Source of the DNA: Roseovarius sp.
GTDB lineage: Bacteria; Pseudomonadota; Alphaproteobacteria; Rhodobacterales; Rhodobacteraceae
Reading direction: 5' to 3'
DNA: 64,000 nt
Assembly: GCF_030373445.1 (NCBI RefSeq)
Contig: NZ_JAUCYU010000001.1
Span: 186,001-250,000 of the forward strand
A program made the translations under genes and the position numbers. The number at the start of each line of letters is the position of its first letter. Positions within the stretch are counted from its first letter, which is position 1. Shown here piece by piece: positions 8,335 to 17,585 of the stretch. The notes under the pieces were generated by a model that was not told where the DNA came from, did not search any database, and saw nothing but the letters and a program-made list of their open reading frames with translations.

Positions 8335-9111
8335 ATGACGCGAACCGTCGATCTGAACGCCGATATGGGCGAAAGCTTTGGCCCCTGGATCATGGGCAAC
8401 GATGCGGCGCTGCTGGATGTCGTGACCTCCGCCAACATCGCCTGTGGCCTGCACGCGGGCGACTGGGACACGATGGCGGAAACCATGAAACGGGCGGTGT
8501 CAAACGGCGTGGGCCTCGGCGCCCATCCGGGCTTCCCCGACCTGCAAGGCTTCGGCCGCCGCCGGATGCACATGCCCGCCACCTCGCTCGCCAACCTCGT
8601 CCGCTACCAGGTCGGTGCGGCAGAGGGGATGGCGCGCGCAGTGGGCGGTACCCTCCGGCACCTCAAGCTGCACGGGGCGATGGCCAACATGGCCTCGGAA
8701 GACGAGGCGATGGCCCGCACCTGTTACGAGGCCGCCCTGTCCGTCGCGCCGGACCTGATCGTCATGGTCCTGGCCGGCACGGCACAGGAAAAGGCAGCGC
8801 GCTCAATCGGTTGCCCCATCGCGCACGAGATTTTCGCCGACCGCGCCTATAACGACGACGCCACCCTCGTCGACCGCAGCCAGACCGGCGCGGTGATCCA
8901 CGACGCGACCCTCGCCGGTCAGCGCATGGTCGAGATGGTCCGCGAGGGCGCCATCATTACCGAAAGCGGCAAGCGGATCGAGACCCGCATCGACACGATC
9001 TGCCTGCATGGCGACACCGCCGAAGCCGTCGAGATTGCCAAGTCGGTCCGGCAGGCGCTCGAGGATGCGGGCATCGGCCTGCGTCGCTTCCATGACGAGG
9101 CCGGCACTTGA
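8335..9111 (+). CDS. pxpA: 5-oxoprolinase subunit PxpA (LamB/YcsF family)
   Basis: 258-residue YcsF-family protein beginning MTRTVDLNADMGESFGPW, with SANIACGLHAGDWDTM, GVGLGAHPGFPDLQGFGRR and IFADRAYNDDATLVDRS, all hallmarks of PxpA. Supplies the third component of the 5-oxoprolinase complex. ATG 8335 is chosen over 8329 because AAGGAG (8322-8326) is well spaced from 8335 only. Last gene of the TRAP-pxp operon. Confidence 0.9.
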   Translation: MTRTVDLNADMGESFGPWIMGNDAALLDVVTSANIACGLHAGDWDTMAETMKRAVSNGVGLGAHPGFPDLQGFGRRRMHMPATSLANLVRYQVGAAEGMARAVGGTLRHLKLHGAMANMASEDEAMARTCYEAALSVAPDLIVMVLAGTAQEKAARSIGCPIAHEIFADRAYNDDATLVDRSQTGAVIHDATLAGQRMVEMVREGAIITESGKRIETRIDTICLHGDTAEAVEIAKSVRQALEDAGIGLRRFHDEAGT

Positions 9112-9169
9112 GCGGTTGCGGCGCTGTGGTATCATGGGCCTGCATACAAGGTCTTTACGGAGGCATGAG

Positions 9170-9463
9170 ATGCATTCGGACCTGCAAACCCGCCGCCGCG
9201 TGCTGCTTGTCACCTATCGCCGGTATCTCGAGGCCGAGCGCGCCCTGACGCTGGCCCGGCAGGAGATGAAGGGGTGGTTCCCCGCCGCCGCCCGGCCGGG
9301 GGAGACCGCCATCGGGCAGCCCGGCTCGCGCATCCGGCGCGTCTATGATCGGCGCGAGCGGGCGATCCTGCAACTTGCTGCGGCGAAAGAGAAATTGGAG
9401 ATCGCGCGCGTCCGGCTGGCGGCCAGGAGGCCAGCGCCCTTGCAACTGATCTGGGTCCGGTAG
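9170..9463 (+). CDS. Small hypothetical protein, coiled-coil-like
   Basis: 97-residue basic protein, mostly helical by composition (RRRVLLVTYRRYLEAERAL ... ILQLAAAKEKLEIARVRLAARR). ATG 9170 is preceded by ACGGAGG at 9157-9163, a strong ribosome site, and base usage is codon-like. No signal peptide or membrane span. It lies between pxpA and the convergent ZIP gene; function not recognised. Confidence 0.5.
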   Translation: MHSDLQTRRRVLLVTYRRYLEAERALTLARQEMKGWFPAAARPGETAIGQPGSRIRRVYDRRERAILQLAAAKEKLEIARVRLAARRPAPLQLIWVR

Positions 9464-9473
9464 CGGGCCCTTT

Positions 9474-10196
9474 TCAGCCGCCCACCTGGGTAACGAGCGC
9501 GTGCCCGACCATGCCGAGCGCGAAGCCGAAAAGCGCGGCGAGGGACGGGGCTTGCCGGTACTCCAGATGGGCCTTCACGGCGATGTCCTGGAAGGTCAGG
9601 AACAGGATGCCGCCCGCCGCCGTCATCATGATCGCGCCGGTCAGAAGCGGTTGATCCGCAAGGAAAAAATACCCCAGCAGAACCGCTGCCGGGCCCAGCA
9701 AAGACAGGGTCAGGAAGATGCGCATGATGCGGCGGCCGGGGTGGTTGCCGGCCTGCAACTCGCGCCAGGCATTGAAGGCCTCGGGGAGGTTCTGGGCGCC
9801 GATGAGGAAGGCGAGCAGGGCCGCCTCGGCGGTGCGGGCCGCCATCATGGCGCCGAGGGCGGCCGCTTCGGGGACGAAATCGGTCAGCATGGCGATGAAC
9901 TGGGCGTTCTTCGAGGCGTTCTGTTTCTGGAGGTGTTCCAGCAGGGCGAACACCGCGCCGCCGGCGAAGAAGGTCAGAAGCGCCGCCCAAAGTGGAAGCA
10001 TTTCAAGGGCTTGCGGGACAAGAACGAAGGCCACAGCCGAGACGAGGATGCCGCCGCCGAAGGCGATGACGCTGTGGCGGACCTCTTCTTCCAGCCAGTT
10101 GGGCTGGATGCGTTCGATACTGGCCAGATAGCCCCCGGCGGGGATCATCAGGCCGGCGAAAAGGCCGTAGAATATGGCGAGAAGCACGTCGGGCAT
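9474..10196 (-). CDS. ZIP-family metal transporter-like membrane protein
   Basis: 240 residues with about eight hydrophobic spans. ZIP-like metal-site segments are visible: RHSVIAFGGGIL in the N-terminal half, TDFVPEAAALGAM, and QNLPEAFNAW, resembling the HNxPE motif with Gln for His. Likely moves a divalent metal such as zinc, iron or manganese into the cytoplasm. Four in-phase GTCGGT repeats lie about 50-90 bp upstream and probably control it. The altered histidine makes the substrate uncertain. Confidence 0.7.
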   Translation of the reverse strand: MPDVLLAIFYGLFAGLMIPAGGYLASIERIQPNWLEEEVRHSVIAFGGGILVSAVAFVLVPQALEMLPLWAALLTFFAGGAVFALLEHLQKQNASKNAQFIAMLTDFVPEAAALGAMMAARTAEAALLAFLIGAQNLPEAFNAWRELQAGNHPGRRIMRIFLTLSLLGPAAVLLGYFFLADQPLLTGAIMMTAAGGILFLTFQDIAVKAHLEYRQAPSLAALFGFALGMVGHALVTQVGG

Positions 10197-10245
10197 GAGG
10201 ACAGATTAGGGGTTTGGCGGCGCGCCGGAAAGCCGGATTTCCAAC

Positions 10246-10284
10246 GTCGGTATAACGTCGGTATCTTGTCGGTATTACGTCGGT
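10246..10284. promoter_or_regulatory. Four GTCGGT direct repeats at exact 11-bp spacing
   Basis: GTCGGT occurs at 10246, 10257, 10268 and 10279, i.e. once per helical turn on the same DNA face, mostly within a longer unit acGTCGGTat. It lies upstream of the minus-strand ZIP-type gene. Iterated direct repeats at 10-11 bp are typical of OmpR-type response-regulator sites; the actual binder is unknown. Confidence 0.55.
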
Positions 10285-10878
10285 GCAACGGACCGACCCC
10301 CGCGTCAGCCCCTGGGCGGATCGGGGATCAGCAGGCAGGCCGACAGAACCCGGCGGGTGTCGTCGAAGATCGAGGGCCTCTCGCCCCGCCAGCGGCCGAA
10401 ATGGCGGTGCGCGGGTAGCGGCCCGTCACCGGCGAGGCCCGCCATGGTCTCGCGCGTCTCCTCGGCGAAGTTGCGGTAGCGGGTGCGGAGGTTGTCGTGG
10501 AACGTGTCGCGGTGGCGCACCTCCATCCGGAGATGGAAGAGAGAGCTGCGCGCCCGGGGGCGGATTTCGACGGCGTCGATGAAGGCGCCGACCCCGGCCC
10601 ATTCGGCCAGCGCGCGGCGGGCCTGTGCCTGTGCCTTGCGCGACCGGCCCTGCCGGGCGAAGAGCCGGGCCAAGGCTGCCGGCGCCGTGGCGCGGCGCGG
10701 GTCGCCCTTGCCAAAGCCCATCACCGCGATCCGGTCGGCCAGCACGAACAGCCAGCGCGCGCGACCCACGCGCCCCGCCTCCCACGCCCGGTTGCCGGCT
10801 TCCATCGCCCGCTCCCAGACCAGCTCGGACCGGCGCCAGCCGGCCTCTCGCGCCAGACGCATCTCGGTATCGCCGCGC

Positions 10879-11578
<700 letters not shown>

Positions 11579-11589
<11 letters not shown>

Positions 11590-12346
11590 TGCGCGACCCT
11601 CCGAGATAGGCCTCGATCACGTCGGGGTGGTTGCGGATCTCGTCCGGCCCGCCCTCGGCCAGGAACTTGCCGAAGCTCATGCAGGTGATGGTATCGCACA
11701 GCCCCATGATCGCCTGCATGTCATGCTCGACGATCAGGATGGTGATCCCCTCGTGGCTAAGCTTTTCCATCAGGTCCATCATGCGCCGGGTCTCTTCGGG
11801 GTTCATGCCGGTGAAGGGCTCATCCAGCAGCATCACGTCGGGGTGGCTGGCATAGGCCACGGCCAGCCCCAGCGCCCGCTGGTGGCCATGCGACAGGTCG
11901 CCGGCGCGTTCGTGCTTCAGGTGGTCGATGCCGAAGAACTCCAGCGCCTCCATCGCCCGCGCCTGTGCCCCGCGCCGGTCTTCCTTGTCCCAGCCGACGA
12001 TGGCGGCGAAGATGTTGGGGCGGAAGGGCATGTGGGTGCCGACAAGGGCGTTTTCCATCACCGTCAGCTCGGCAAAAAGCGTCGAGTGCTGGAAGGTGCG
12101 CACCACGCCGCGGCGGGCGACCTCGTGCATCTTCAAACCGGATATATCCTCGCCCCGCAGCAGCACCTGCCCGCCACTGGGCTTGTAGAAGCCCGAGATC
12201 ATGTTGAACGTGGTGGTCTTGCCCGCCCCGTTCGGCCCGATCAGCCCGTGAATTTCCCCGTGCTTGACCGTGAAACTCAGGTGGTCGACAGCGGTCAGCC
12301 CGCCGAAGCGCATGGTCAGGTCCTTGACTTCGAGCAGGTTGGTCAT
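11579..12346 (-). CDS. livG: Branched-chain amino acid-type ABC transporter ATP-binding protein LivG
   Basis: 255 residues starting MTNLLEVKDLTMRFGGLTAV, with Walker A GPNGAGKTTTFNMISG, the Liv-type Q-loop region RTFQHSTLFAELTV, a degenerate signature LSHGHQRALGLAVA and Walker B VMLLDEPFTGMNPEE. ATG 12346 overlaps the livM stop by 4 bp. The signature carries SHGHQ in place of SGGQQ, a variant also seen in some LivG-like proteins. Confidence 0.9.
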
Positions 12347-13305
12347 GACTTCGCCTCCTTCCGGGTGAGCCTTTGCACGATGCTTTCCAGCCCGTTGGGC
12401 AGGAACAGGATCGAGGCGATGAGGATGGCGCCGTAGATCAGCGGGCGAAGCTGTTCGAAGCCCATCTCGCGCAGCACGATCTCGTTCAGCACGGTCAGCA
12501 GCACGCAGCCGAGGATCGGCCCGTAGAAAGTGCCTGTGCCGCCGACGATGGCCCATGTGAGGACGAAGACCATCACCTCGACATCGAAGCTGTTGGGGTT
12601 GATGGTGCCCACGTAATGCGCCATCAGCGCGCCGCCGATCCCGGCAAAGCCGGAGGCGATGGCGAAGGCCAGCGTGCGGTAGGCGCGCAGGTTCACGCCC
12701 GAGGCCTCGGCCAGCTTGTCCTGCCAGTGGACGGCGTGGAAGGTCAGGCCCACCGGGCTTTTCTCGATCCGCCAGAGGACCCAGAGACAGAGGATCACGA
12801 TGGTGCCGGCGAAGTAGTAATAGCTGATCGGTTCGAAGAAATCGAAATCGTAGATGCCGATCGAGAAGTCGGGCATCGGGTCGATCCCCTTGATGCCCTT
12901 GGGCCCGCCGAAGGGTTCGCGGAAGCGTTTCCAGAGAAGGCGGATTATCTCTCCCGCCGCGAAGCTGCCGATGAGGAAGTAGAACCCCTTCATCCGGAAA
13001 AGCGGGAAGCTGAGCAGGATGGCGATGAGGGCCGCCGTGATGCCACCCAGAAGCATCGAGACGGGCACGAACAGCCCGAACTCCTTGGTGTAGAGCGCGC
13101 TGGCATAGGCGCCGACGCCCATGATGACCACGTGGCCGAGCGACCATTCACCGGTGAGGGTGAGAAGGCGGTAGGTGCTGACCAGAAGCACGTTGATGGT
13201 CAGGAAGACGAGGATCTCCTGCTGCGAGAAGCTGAGCCCGTGGGGGAGCAGGAGGAGCGCGACAAGGGCGATGGGCCAGAGGAGGTATTTAAGCACGGTC
13301 CGCAC
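12343..13305 (-). CDS. livM: Branched-chain amino acid-type ABC transporter permease LivM
   Basis: 320-residue permease with about nine membrane spans, LivM features TLTGEWSLGHVVIMGVGAYASAL and ASGFAGIGGALMAHYVG, and the conserved loop VNLRAYRTLAFAIAS. Pairs with LivH. Overlaps livH by 17 bp and livG by 4 bp. Confidence 0.9.
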   Translation of the reverse strand: MRTVLKYLLWPIALVALLLLPHGLSFSQQEILVFLTINVLLVSTYRLLTLTGEWSLGHVVIMGVGAYASALYTKEFGLFVPVSMLLGGITAALIAILLSFPLFRMKGFYFLIGSFAAGEIIRLLWKRFREPFGGPKGIKGIDPMPDFSIGIYDFDFFEPISYYYFAGTIVILCLWVLWRIEKSPVGLTFHAVHWQDKLAEASGVNLRAYRTLAFAIASGFAGIGGALMAHYVGTINPNSFDVEVMVFVLTWAIVGGTGTFYGPILGCVLLTVLNEIVLREMGFEQLRPLIYGAILIASILFLPNGLESIVQRLTRKEAKS

Positions 13306-14158
13306 TCCCGAACAGGCCGGTCGGCTTGACGATCAGCACCAGCAGCATGAGCGAGAGCCCGACGATGTCGGCGATCACCCCGTCGTAGAAGGTGGTGACG
13401 AAGGTGTGCACCACGGCATAGACGACCGAGGCCAGCACCGCGCCTTCGAGGCTGCCGACGCCGCCGACGATGATGACGATGAAGGCGGTGACGATGACCG
13501 AGTGGCCCATATGCGGGTTGACCGAGACGAGCGGCGCCGTGAGGGCGCCGGCGATGCCGGCGAGGCCGGCGCCGATGAACATGGCGATGCGGGCGGTCTG
13601 GTTGATCGAGATGCCCTGCAGTTCGGCGGCTTCGGGGTCTTGTGCCGAGGCGCGCAGGGCCCAGCCGAATTTCGTGCGCTTGAGGAAGTACCAGAGGGCG
13701 CCGAGAAGAACCACGGCGGCGATGATCACGAAGAGGCGCGAGAGGGGGAGGCGGACCTTGTCGGAGAAGACGATCACCTCCTGCGTCACCGGGGGGATGT
13801 GTTCCATCCGGACGCCGTAGCCGAGGACGGCCAGCGCCTGCAGGATCATCAGGAAGCCGATCGAGGCGACGAGGCCGCCCAGGGGGTTGTCTCGCAAAGG
13901 CCGGAAAAGGGCGCGTTCCATCAAAAGGCCAAGGCAACCCACGAAGACGAGGCCGAGGGCGACGGCCACGAGGAAGGGGAGGTGCAGGTCGGCGTAGAAG
14001 GTGACCACCGCGTAGGCGCCGGCCATGAACAGCTCGCCATGGGCGAAGTTGATCACGCCCATGACACCGAAGATCAGGACCAGCCCCACCGCCACCAGCG
14101 AGATGTAGCTCGCGGCATAGACGGCGTTCAGGCAGGTCTGCGCCAGTAATTCAATCAT
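13289..14158 (-). CDS. livH: Branched-chain amino acid-type ABC transporter permease LivH
   Basis: 289-residue permease with the LivH motifs VINFAHGELFMAGAYA near residue 40 and GAGLAGIAGALTAPLV. The transporter belongs to the broad Liv/Urt class, so amino acids, amides or aromatic acids are all possible cargoes; the neighbours do not settle it. Confidence 0.9.
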   Translation of the reverse strand: MIELLAQTCLNAVYAASYISLVAVGLVLIFGVMGVINFAHGELFMAGAYAVVTFYADLHLPFLVAVALGLVFVGCLGLLMERALFRPLRDNPLGGLVASIGFLMILQALAVLGYGVRMEHIPPVTQEVIVFSDKVRLPLSRLFVIIAAVVLLGALWYFLKRTKFGWALRASAQDPEAAELQGISINQTARIAMFIGAGLAGIAGALTAPLVSVNPHMGHSVIVTAFIVIIVGGVGSLEGAVLASVVYAVVHTFVTTFYDGVIADIVGLSLMLLVLIVKPTGLFGSADRA

Positions 14159-14179
14159 CAGGGTATGTCTTTCCGTGCA

Positions 14180-14217
14180 GGTAGAGAGCGGCCCGGCCTA
14201 TGTGCCGGACCGCTACC
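14180..14217 (-). other. Imperfect stem-loop between livK and livH
   Basis: GGTAG...CGG.CCGGC pairs with GCCGG.CCG.CTACC, with a small bulge and short loop. No T-tract. Like the structures after the other binding-protein genes here, it probably stabilises the livK end of the message. Confidence 0.45.
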
Positions 14218-14236
14218 GTGTGCCACGTGAGAAGGA

Positions 14237-15529
14237 TCAGCCGCGCTGGTCCCACATCTGGTCATAGGCCTTCATGTGCTTGACCAGCAGGTCGCCGTGC
14301 TTGTCGTACCATTCGGGGATGTTCTTGAAGCCCTTGATGGTGGCCTTGCCGTCCTCGATCACCACGACGGGCCAGTCGCCGACGAGGGCGTTGTCGATGC
14401 CGAAAAGCTCGGTGCCCCACCAGTTGGCGTCGCCGAAGGCGTGCTTGCCGGTGCCGCCCTCCTTCATGGCGGCGATCACCGCCTCGGGGTCGGCCGAGCC
14501 GGCCTTCTCGGCGGCGGCTTTCCAGAGGTCCATGATCGAGGCGTATTCCCAGCTGACCGCGCCCCACTGGCCGGGGAAGCGTTCGGCGTATTCGGCGTAG
14601 AAGCCGTTGGGGTCCTCGAAATTGACCTGGTCGGAGTTGAGCGCCGGGTCGTCGAAATCGGGGAACTGGAAGATGAAGCCTTCCATGAATTCCTTCGATG
14701 TCTTCGAGATCATCTGATCGTAGAAATCCGCCGTGCAGCTGATGATCTGGCCTTCATACCCCTGCTGGAACAGCTGTTCGCAGATCGGGTGGACGTAATC
14801 GGCATAGCAGGTGTCGAGACAGACGATATCGGGGCTGTCGGCGATCAGCCGGGTCACCACGGGCGCGAAATCGGTGGTCGCCGGGTCGAAGAGGAGCGGT
14901 TCGCTCTGCATCTCGATGCCGGCGGCCTCGAACGCGGCGAGGTAGGTGGCGACGGAGGGCAGGCCAAGGGCGTCGTCCTGCGCGCACATCACCGCGGTCT
15001 TCAGGTCCGGCTTGTTCTCGGCCAGCCATTCGACGCCGGTGACGTTGTAGATCGGGTGCACCTCGGCGGGTGCGATCAGCGTGGTGGTATCAGGGCTGAG
15101 GTCCGACGGCAGCAGGGTCGAGAACAGCATGCCGGTCTTGTCGGCCACGGGCTGCACGCCCGGCCACGTGTCGCCGCCCAGCATCATGATGAAGCTGACG
15201 CCATCCTCGCGAATGAGCTTGGTCGCGCCGGTGCGGGCCTTGGCGGGGTCATACTCGTTGTCGTAGCTCACGAACTCGACCGGGTGGGCGCCGTCGGAAA
15301 GCTGGATGCCGCCTGCCTCGTTGATCCGCTCGGCCCAGATCTCGCAGCCGTCGAGACCGGGTTTGCCCCATGCCGCCACGGCCCCCGTCAGGGGGGCGAG
15401 GAAGCCGATCTTGATGGGCTCGCCCTGCGCCAGTGCGGCGCCGGGCAAACCCGCGCTGACCGCCGTGGCCGCCGTGGATTTCAGGAACGTACGGCGGGTG
15501 AGGCCGGACGAGAAGATTCTGGAAAACAT
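14237..15529 (-). CDS. livK: ABC transporter substrate-binding protein, Liv/amide type, Tat-exported
   Basis: 430-residue periplasmic binding protein of the Leu/Ile/Val-amide type. It starts with a twin-arginine signal (SSGLTRRTFLKSTAATA, AALAQ cleavage). The mature protein begins EPIKIGFLAPLTGAVAAWGKPGLDG. ATG 15529 is preferred over an upstream start at 15622 because a GGGAG lies about 9 nt before it and the Tat signal begins there. Gene order livK-H-M-G-F on the minus strand. Ligand unknown. Confidence 0.85.
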   Translation of the reverse strand: MFSRIFSSGLTRRTFLKSTAATAVSAGLPGAALAQGEPIKIGFLAPLTGAVAAWGKPGLDGCEIWAERINEAGGIQLSDGAHPVEFVSYDNEYDPAKARTGATKLIREDGVSFIMMLGGDTWPGVQPVADKTGMLFSTLLPSDLSPDTTTLIAPAEVHPIYNVTGVEWLAENKPDLKTAVMCAQDDALGLPSVATYLAAFEAAGIEMQSEPLLFDPATTDFAPVVTRLIADSPDIVCLDTCYADYVHPICEQLFQQGYEGQIISCTADFYDQMISKTSKEFMEGFIFQFPDFDDPALNSDQVNFEDPNGFYAEYAERFPGQWGAVSWEYASIMDLWKAAAEKAGSADPEAVIAAMKEGGTGKHAFGDANWWGTELFGIDNALVGDWPVVVIEDGKATIKGFKNIPEWYDKHGDLLVKHMKAYDQMWDQRG

Positions 15530-15626
15530 CTTGACACTCCCATGTTGGCACCGCTGCTTTTCGCGGCTTATTGCGAAGCCGAATCCAACCGGGCAGAGGA
15601 AATCAGACGATTTCTGGACCACAACT

Positions 15627-15649
15627 GAACCAATTACCCAAAATGGTTC
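15627..15649. promoter_or_regulatory. GAACCA-n11-TGGTTC inverted repeat upstream of livK
   Basis: Perfect 6-bp arms (15627-15632, 15644-15649) around an AT-rich spacer, about 100 bp upstream of livK. A further AACCA occurs near 15662. Candidate operator; no linked regulator gene is seen. Confidence 0.35.
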
Positions 15650-15741
15650 GATTTCGGATCAACCATAGCAGGCCAATATCGATTCCGGCAAAGGATTCTT
15701 TCGAATTTCTCCCCGACCGGCCCGGCGCAGCCCGTCACAAA

Positions 15742-15772
15742 GCCGCCCGCCAAGCGGGCTTTGGCGGGCGGC
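15742..15772 (-). terminator. Strong hairpin downstream of the cupin gene
   Basis: Perfect 12-bp stem GCCGCCCGCCAA / TTGGCGGGCGGC with a 7-nt loop. A T6 run lies 9 nt after it on the plus strand; the minus-strand side lacks a clear T-tract. Probably ends the cupin transcript before livK. Confidence 0.5.
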
Positions 15773-15841
15773 AACGCTGATTTTTTGTGCAATCGCAAGG
15801 CGCTGGCAGACGGCGCCGGCGCGGGGAAACCGGGCCGGAGC

Positions 15842-16216
15842 CTAGCCCGACATGCCCGGAGATTCCTCCGACGCTTCGGCGTAAACCGCGATCAGGCAGC
15901 CGGTTTCGGTGTGCGAGGTGTGCTCGGTTCCCGCCTCGAGCCAGACCACGTCGCCGGTTCGGTAGACCGTGCCGTCATTGTCGATCAGCTCGCCCTCGAC
16001 GATCAGGAACTCCTCGGCCCCGCCGTGGCGGTGCGGGGTCGACCGCGCGCCCGGTTCCATGCGGTAGATATAGAATCCGGTGTCGCGTTCGGTATGCGGG
16101 TTGAGCTTGATGTAGGAGGTCCCCTCCTCCGGCCCGCCGGTGGTGGTGTAGGGGGTATAGGCCGCGTCGTCGCGGATATTCGCGGTCTTCCGTTCGCTGG
16201 GCTGGATCGGTTTCAT
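15842..16216 (-). CDS. Cupin-domain protein
   Basis: 124-residue single-domain cupin with metal-site motif 1 TPHRHGGAEEFLIVEGEL (two His and a Glu) and motif 2 about GDVVWLEAGTEHTSHTETGC. Probably a small metal-dependent enzyme or ligand sensor; no specific reaction can be assigned. Its promoter carries the TGAGCGCTCA palindrome shared with two catabolic promoters at 33.8 and 38.2 kb, which ties it to the Rieske/aminotransferase cluster. Confidence 0.75.
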   Translation of the reverse strand: MKPIQPSERKTANIRDDAAYTPYTTTGGPEEGTSYIKLNPHTERDTGFYIYRMEPGARSTPHRHGGAEEFLIVEGELIDNDGTVYRTGDVVWLEAGTEHTSHTETGCLIAVYAEASEESPGMSG

Positions 16217-16278
16217 CGGGCGTTCCTTTCCGGGGATGAGAAGGGGGTATCTGCGCCCGAGTGTAGCCAGAATTTGAG

Positions 16279-16288
16279 TGAGCGCTCA
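16279..16288. promoter_or_regulatory. TGAGCGCTCA operator-like palindrome, cupin promoter (site A)
   Basis: 10-bp perfect palindrome 62 nt upstream of the cupin gene. On the minus strand TTGAGC can be read as a -35 box with TACACT as the -10 box at 18-nt spacing, so the palindrome overlaps the promoter. Same core as sites B (33776) and C (38210). Confidence 0.6.
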
Positions 16289-16551
16289 AGTTTTTCTACA
16301 CTAGGCTGGGGCAGCTAATCTGGCAGAGTGAAAGAGAACCAATTCTTCGATCCAATTACAGTTAGGTCACTTTCTGGAACTCAACGAATACATGTCTTCG
16401 TTGATTAGAAATCATTCTTCTAGGAAGCCGCGGACGGGCACGCGCAAACAATTCACGCATTCCAAGAAGCGAATGTCCATCCGATGAAGTGTTATTCATT
16501 GCGATGGGAATCTCGGGCGGCCCTTGCGTCAAATTGCATTCAAATTGGGAG

Positions 16552-17049
16552 TCAGGTCGGAACCCCGAGACGTATCGACATAGCTTGTTCCGAAACCCAG
16601 AAAATTCTAGCAAGTTGCCCAATATCGTCGCCATATAGGCGTTGCATTTCCCGGACCCGGTTTCTTGGCATTAGAATGTCAGCGGCAAGGGCGTTTGCTT
16701 GCACCTCCTCTTGGTGCGGCAACCCGCTTCGATACAATGCATCATCGAAAATTCCATCTCCGATCTTCCGCTCATGTAGAACGTAATGAGCTATTTCATG
16801 GGCAATGGTGAACCGACGACGAACGGCTGGATGGTCAGCGTTCACAAAAATAGCGAACCCGCTGTCCCCGCCGCGCCTCGCATCTCTTTGAATCTTTCCA
16901 GAAATCTCGTTGGGCCATGGCGCCCTGTAGACTCGAACGCCAAGCCTATTTGCGAGCGGGGTGACCTCAATGGGGAGATCCTGCTCAGCAATGTAGCTGT
17001 TCAGAATACTAAGTTTCTCACGAACCGGTCTGATTTCCATCACCGTCAT
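16552..17049 (-). CDS. ImmA/IrrE-family metallopeptidase
   Basis: 165-residue zinc peptidase with HEIAH at residues 84-88 (RRFTIAHEIAHYVLHE) and the downstream helix HQEEVQANALAADILMP, which provides the third ligand glutamate. Family members (ImmA, IrrE) cleave repressor-type proteins to trigger stress responses or element induction. No XRE partner is adjacent. ATG 17049 follows GAGGAG; ATG 17040 is a weaker alternative. The start overlaps the upstream membrane-protein gene by 32 bp, implying co-expression. AT-rich codon use marks it as foreign. Confidence 0.85.
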   Translation of the reverse strand: MTVMEIRPVREKLSILNSYIAEQDLPIEVTPLANRLGVRVYRAPWPNEISGKIQRDARRGGDSGFAIFVNADHPAVRRRFTIAHEIAHYVLHERKIGDGIFDDALYRSGLPHQEEVQANALAADILMPRNRVREMQRLYGDDIGQLARIFWVSEQAMSIRLGVPT

Positions 17050-17467
17050 CGGTCTGCTCCTCTTCGGCTTTCGATAGGACATCGTCCTCGTCCACTCCAG
17101 CCGGTATATCTGGTTCCTCTATTTCGTCAGACGACTGCCGAGTAGCCTTTACCTCCTGAAATAGCGCACCTGCTTTCTCATCAAGATAAATGCGGGCTTC
17201 CCGCTTCGCCGAGGCCACAGCGGCGCCTCGTATGGCCCAAAATCCAAAAATAGCTACTACGCCTAACATAATAGCAAAAAGCGCAAGTACTATCTCTATA
17301 ATCGTCAGGGACCATGTTATCGCGTCAGTGTTGCGCTCTGGGCCGGGAACCGCGTTCCATGTAAATATAGCTACAAATAGACTTACAATAGTAAGTACAA
17401 CGAACGGAATAAGAATATGGTAAATTGCCTTGATATGAGCATCTCGCTCATTGTCACTTAGCGCCAT
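17018..17467 (-). CDS. Two-span membrane protein with acidic cytoplasmic tail, partner of ImmA/IrrE peptidase
   Basis: 149 residues. Hydrophobic spans fall at about 15-37 (LIPFVVLTIVSLFVAIFTW) and 52-78 (IIEIVLALFAIMLGVVAIF). A helical segment KREARIYLDEKAGALFQEV follows, and the last 40 residues are strongly acidic. ATG 17467 has GGATGAGG just upstream. Overlaps the peptidase gene, so the pair is one transcription unit within the AT-rich islet. Family not recognised. It could anchor, sense for, or be a substrate of the peptidase. Confidence 0.65.
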   Translation of the reverse strand: MALSDNERDAHIKAIYHILIPFVVLTIVSLFVAIFTWNAVPGPERNTDAITWSLTIIEIVLALFAIMLGVVAIFGFWAIRGAAVASAKREARIYLDEKAGALFQEVKATRQSSDEIEEPDIPAGVDEDDVLSKAEEEQTDDGDGNQTGS

Positions 17468-17585
17468 AACGCCTCATCCATAATAATTCATGACAGAAAA
17501 CCAGCACAAAGATCATCAGTCAACCGAAGCGAAGAATATGACTGGTCAATTAATTTATTGCCAACCACCGGAAAGTTACCCCCTG

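Larger units (their letters stand above)
15530..15841. other. Intergenic region upstream of livK
   Basis: 312 bp with no credible gene. It contains an inverted repeat (15627-15649) in the livK promoter zone and a strong hairpin (15742-15772) after the cupin gene; the rest is unremarkable. Confidence 0.6.
16310..17585. other. AT-rich islet, probably horizontally acquired
   Basis: About 1.27 kb with visibly lower GC and different codon use from everything around it. It carries two minus-strand genes (membrane protein, ImmA/IrrE peptidase) and about 240 bp of non-coding DNA (16310-16551). Edges are abrupt: GC-rich promoter DNA of the cupin gene on the left, and the GC-rich body of a second cupin gene on the right. 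No integrase, direct repeat or tRNA was found at the ends. Confidence 0.6.

Noticed and set aside
16362..16634. 90-codon minus-strand frame at the left of the AT-rich islet
   Set aside because: It begins inside the ImmA/IrrE gene in another frame with no ribosome site and no recognisable features; kept as non-coding.
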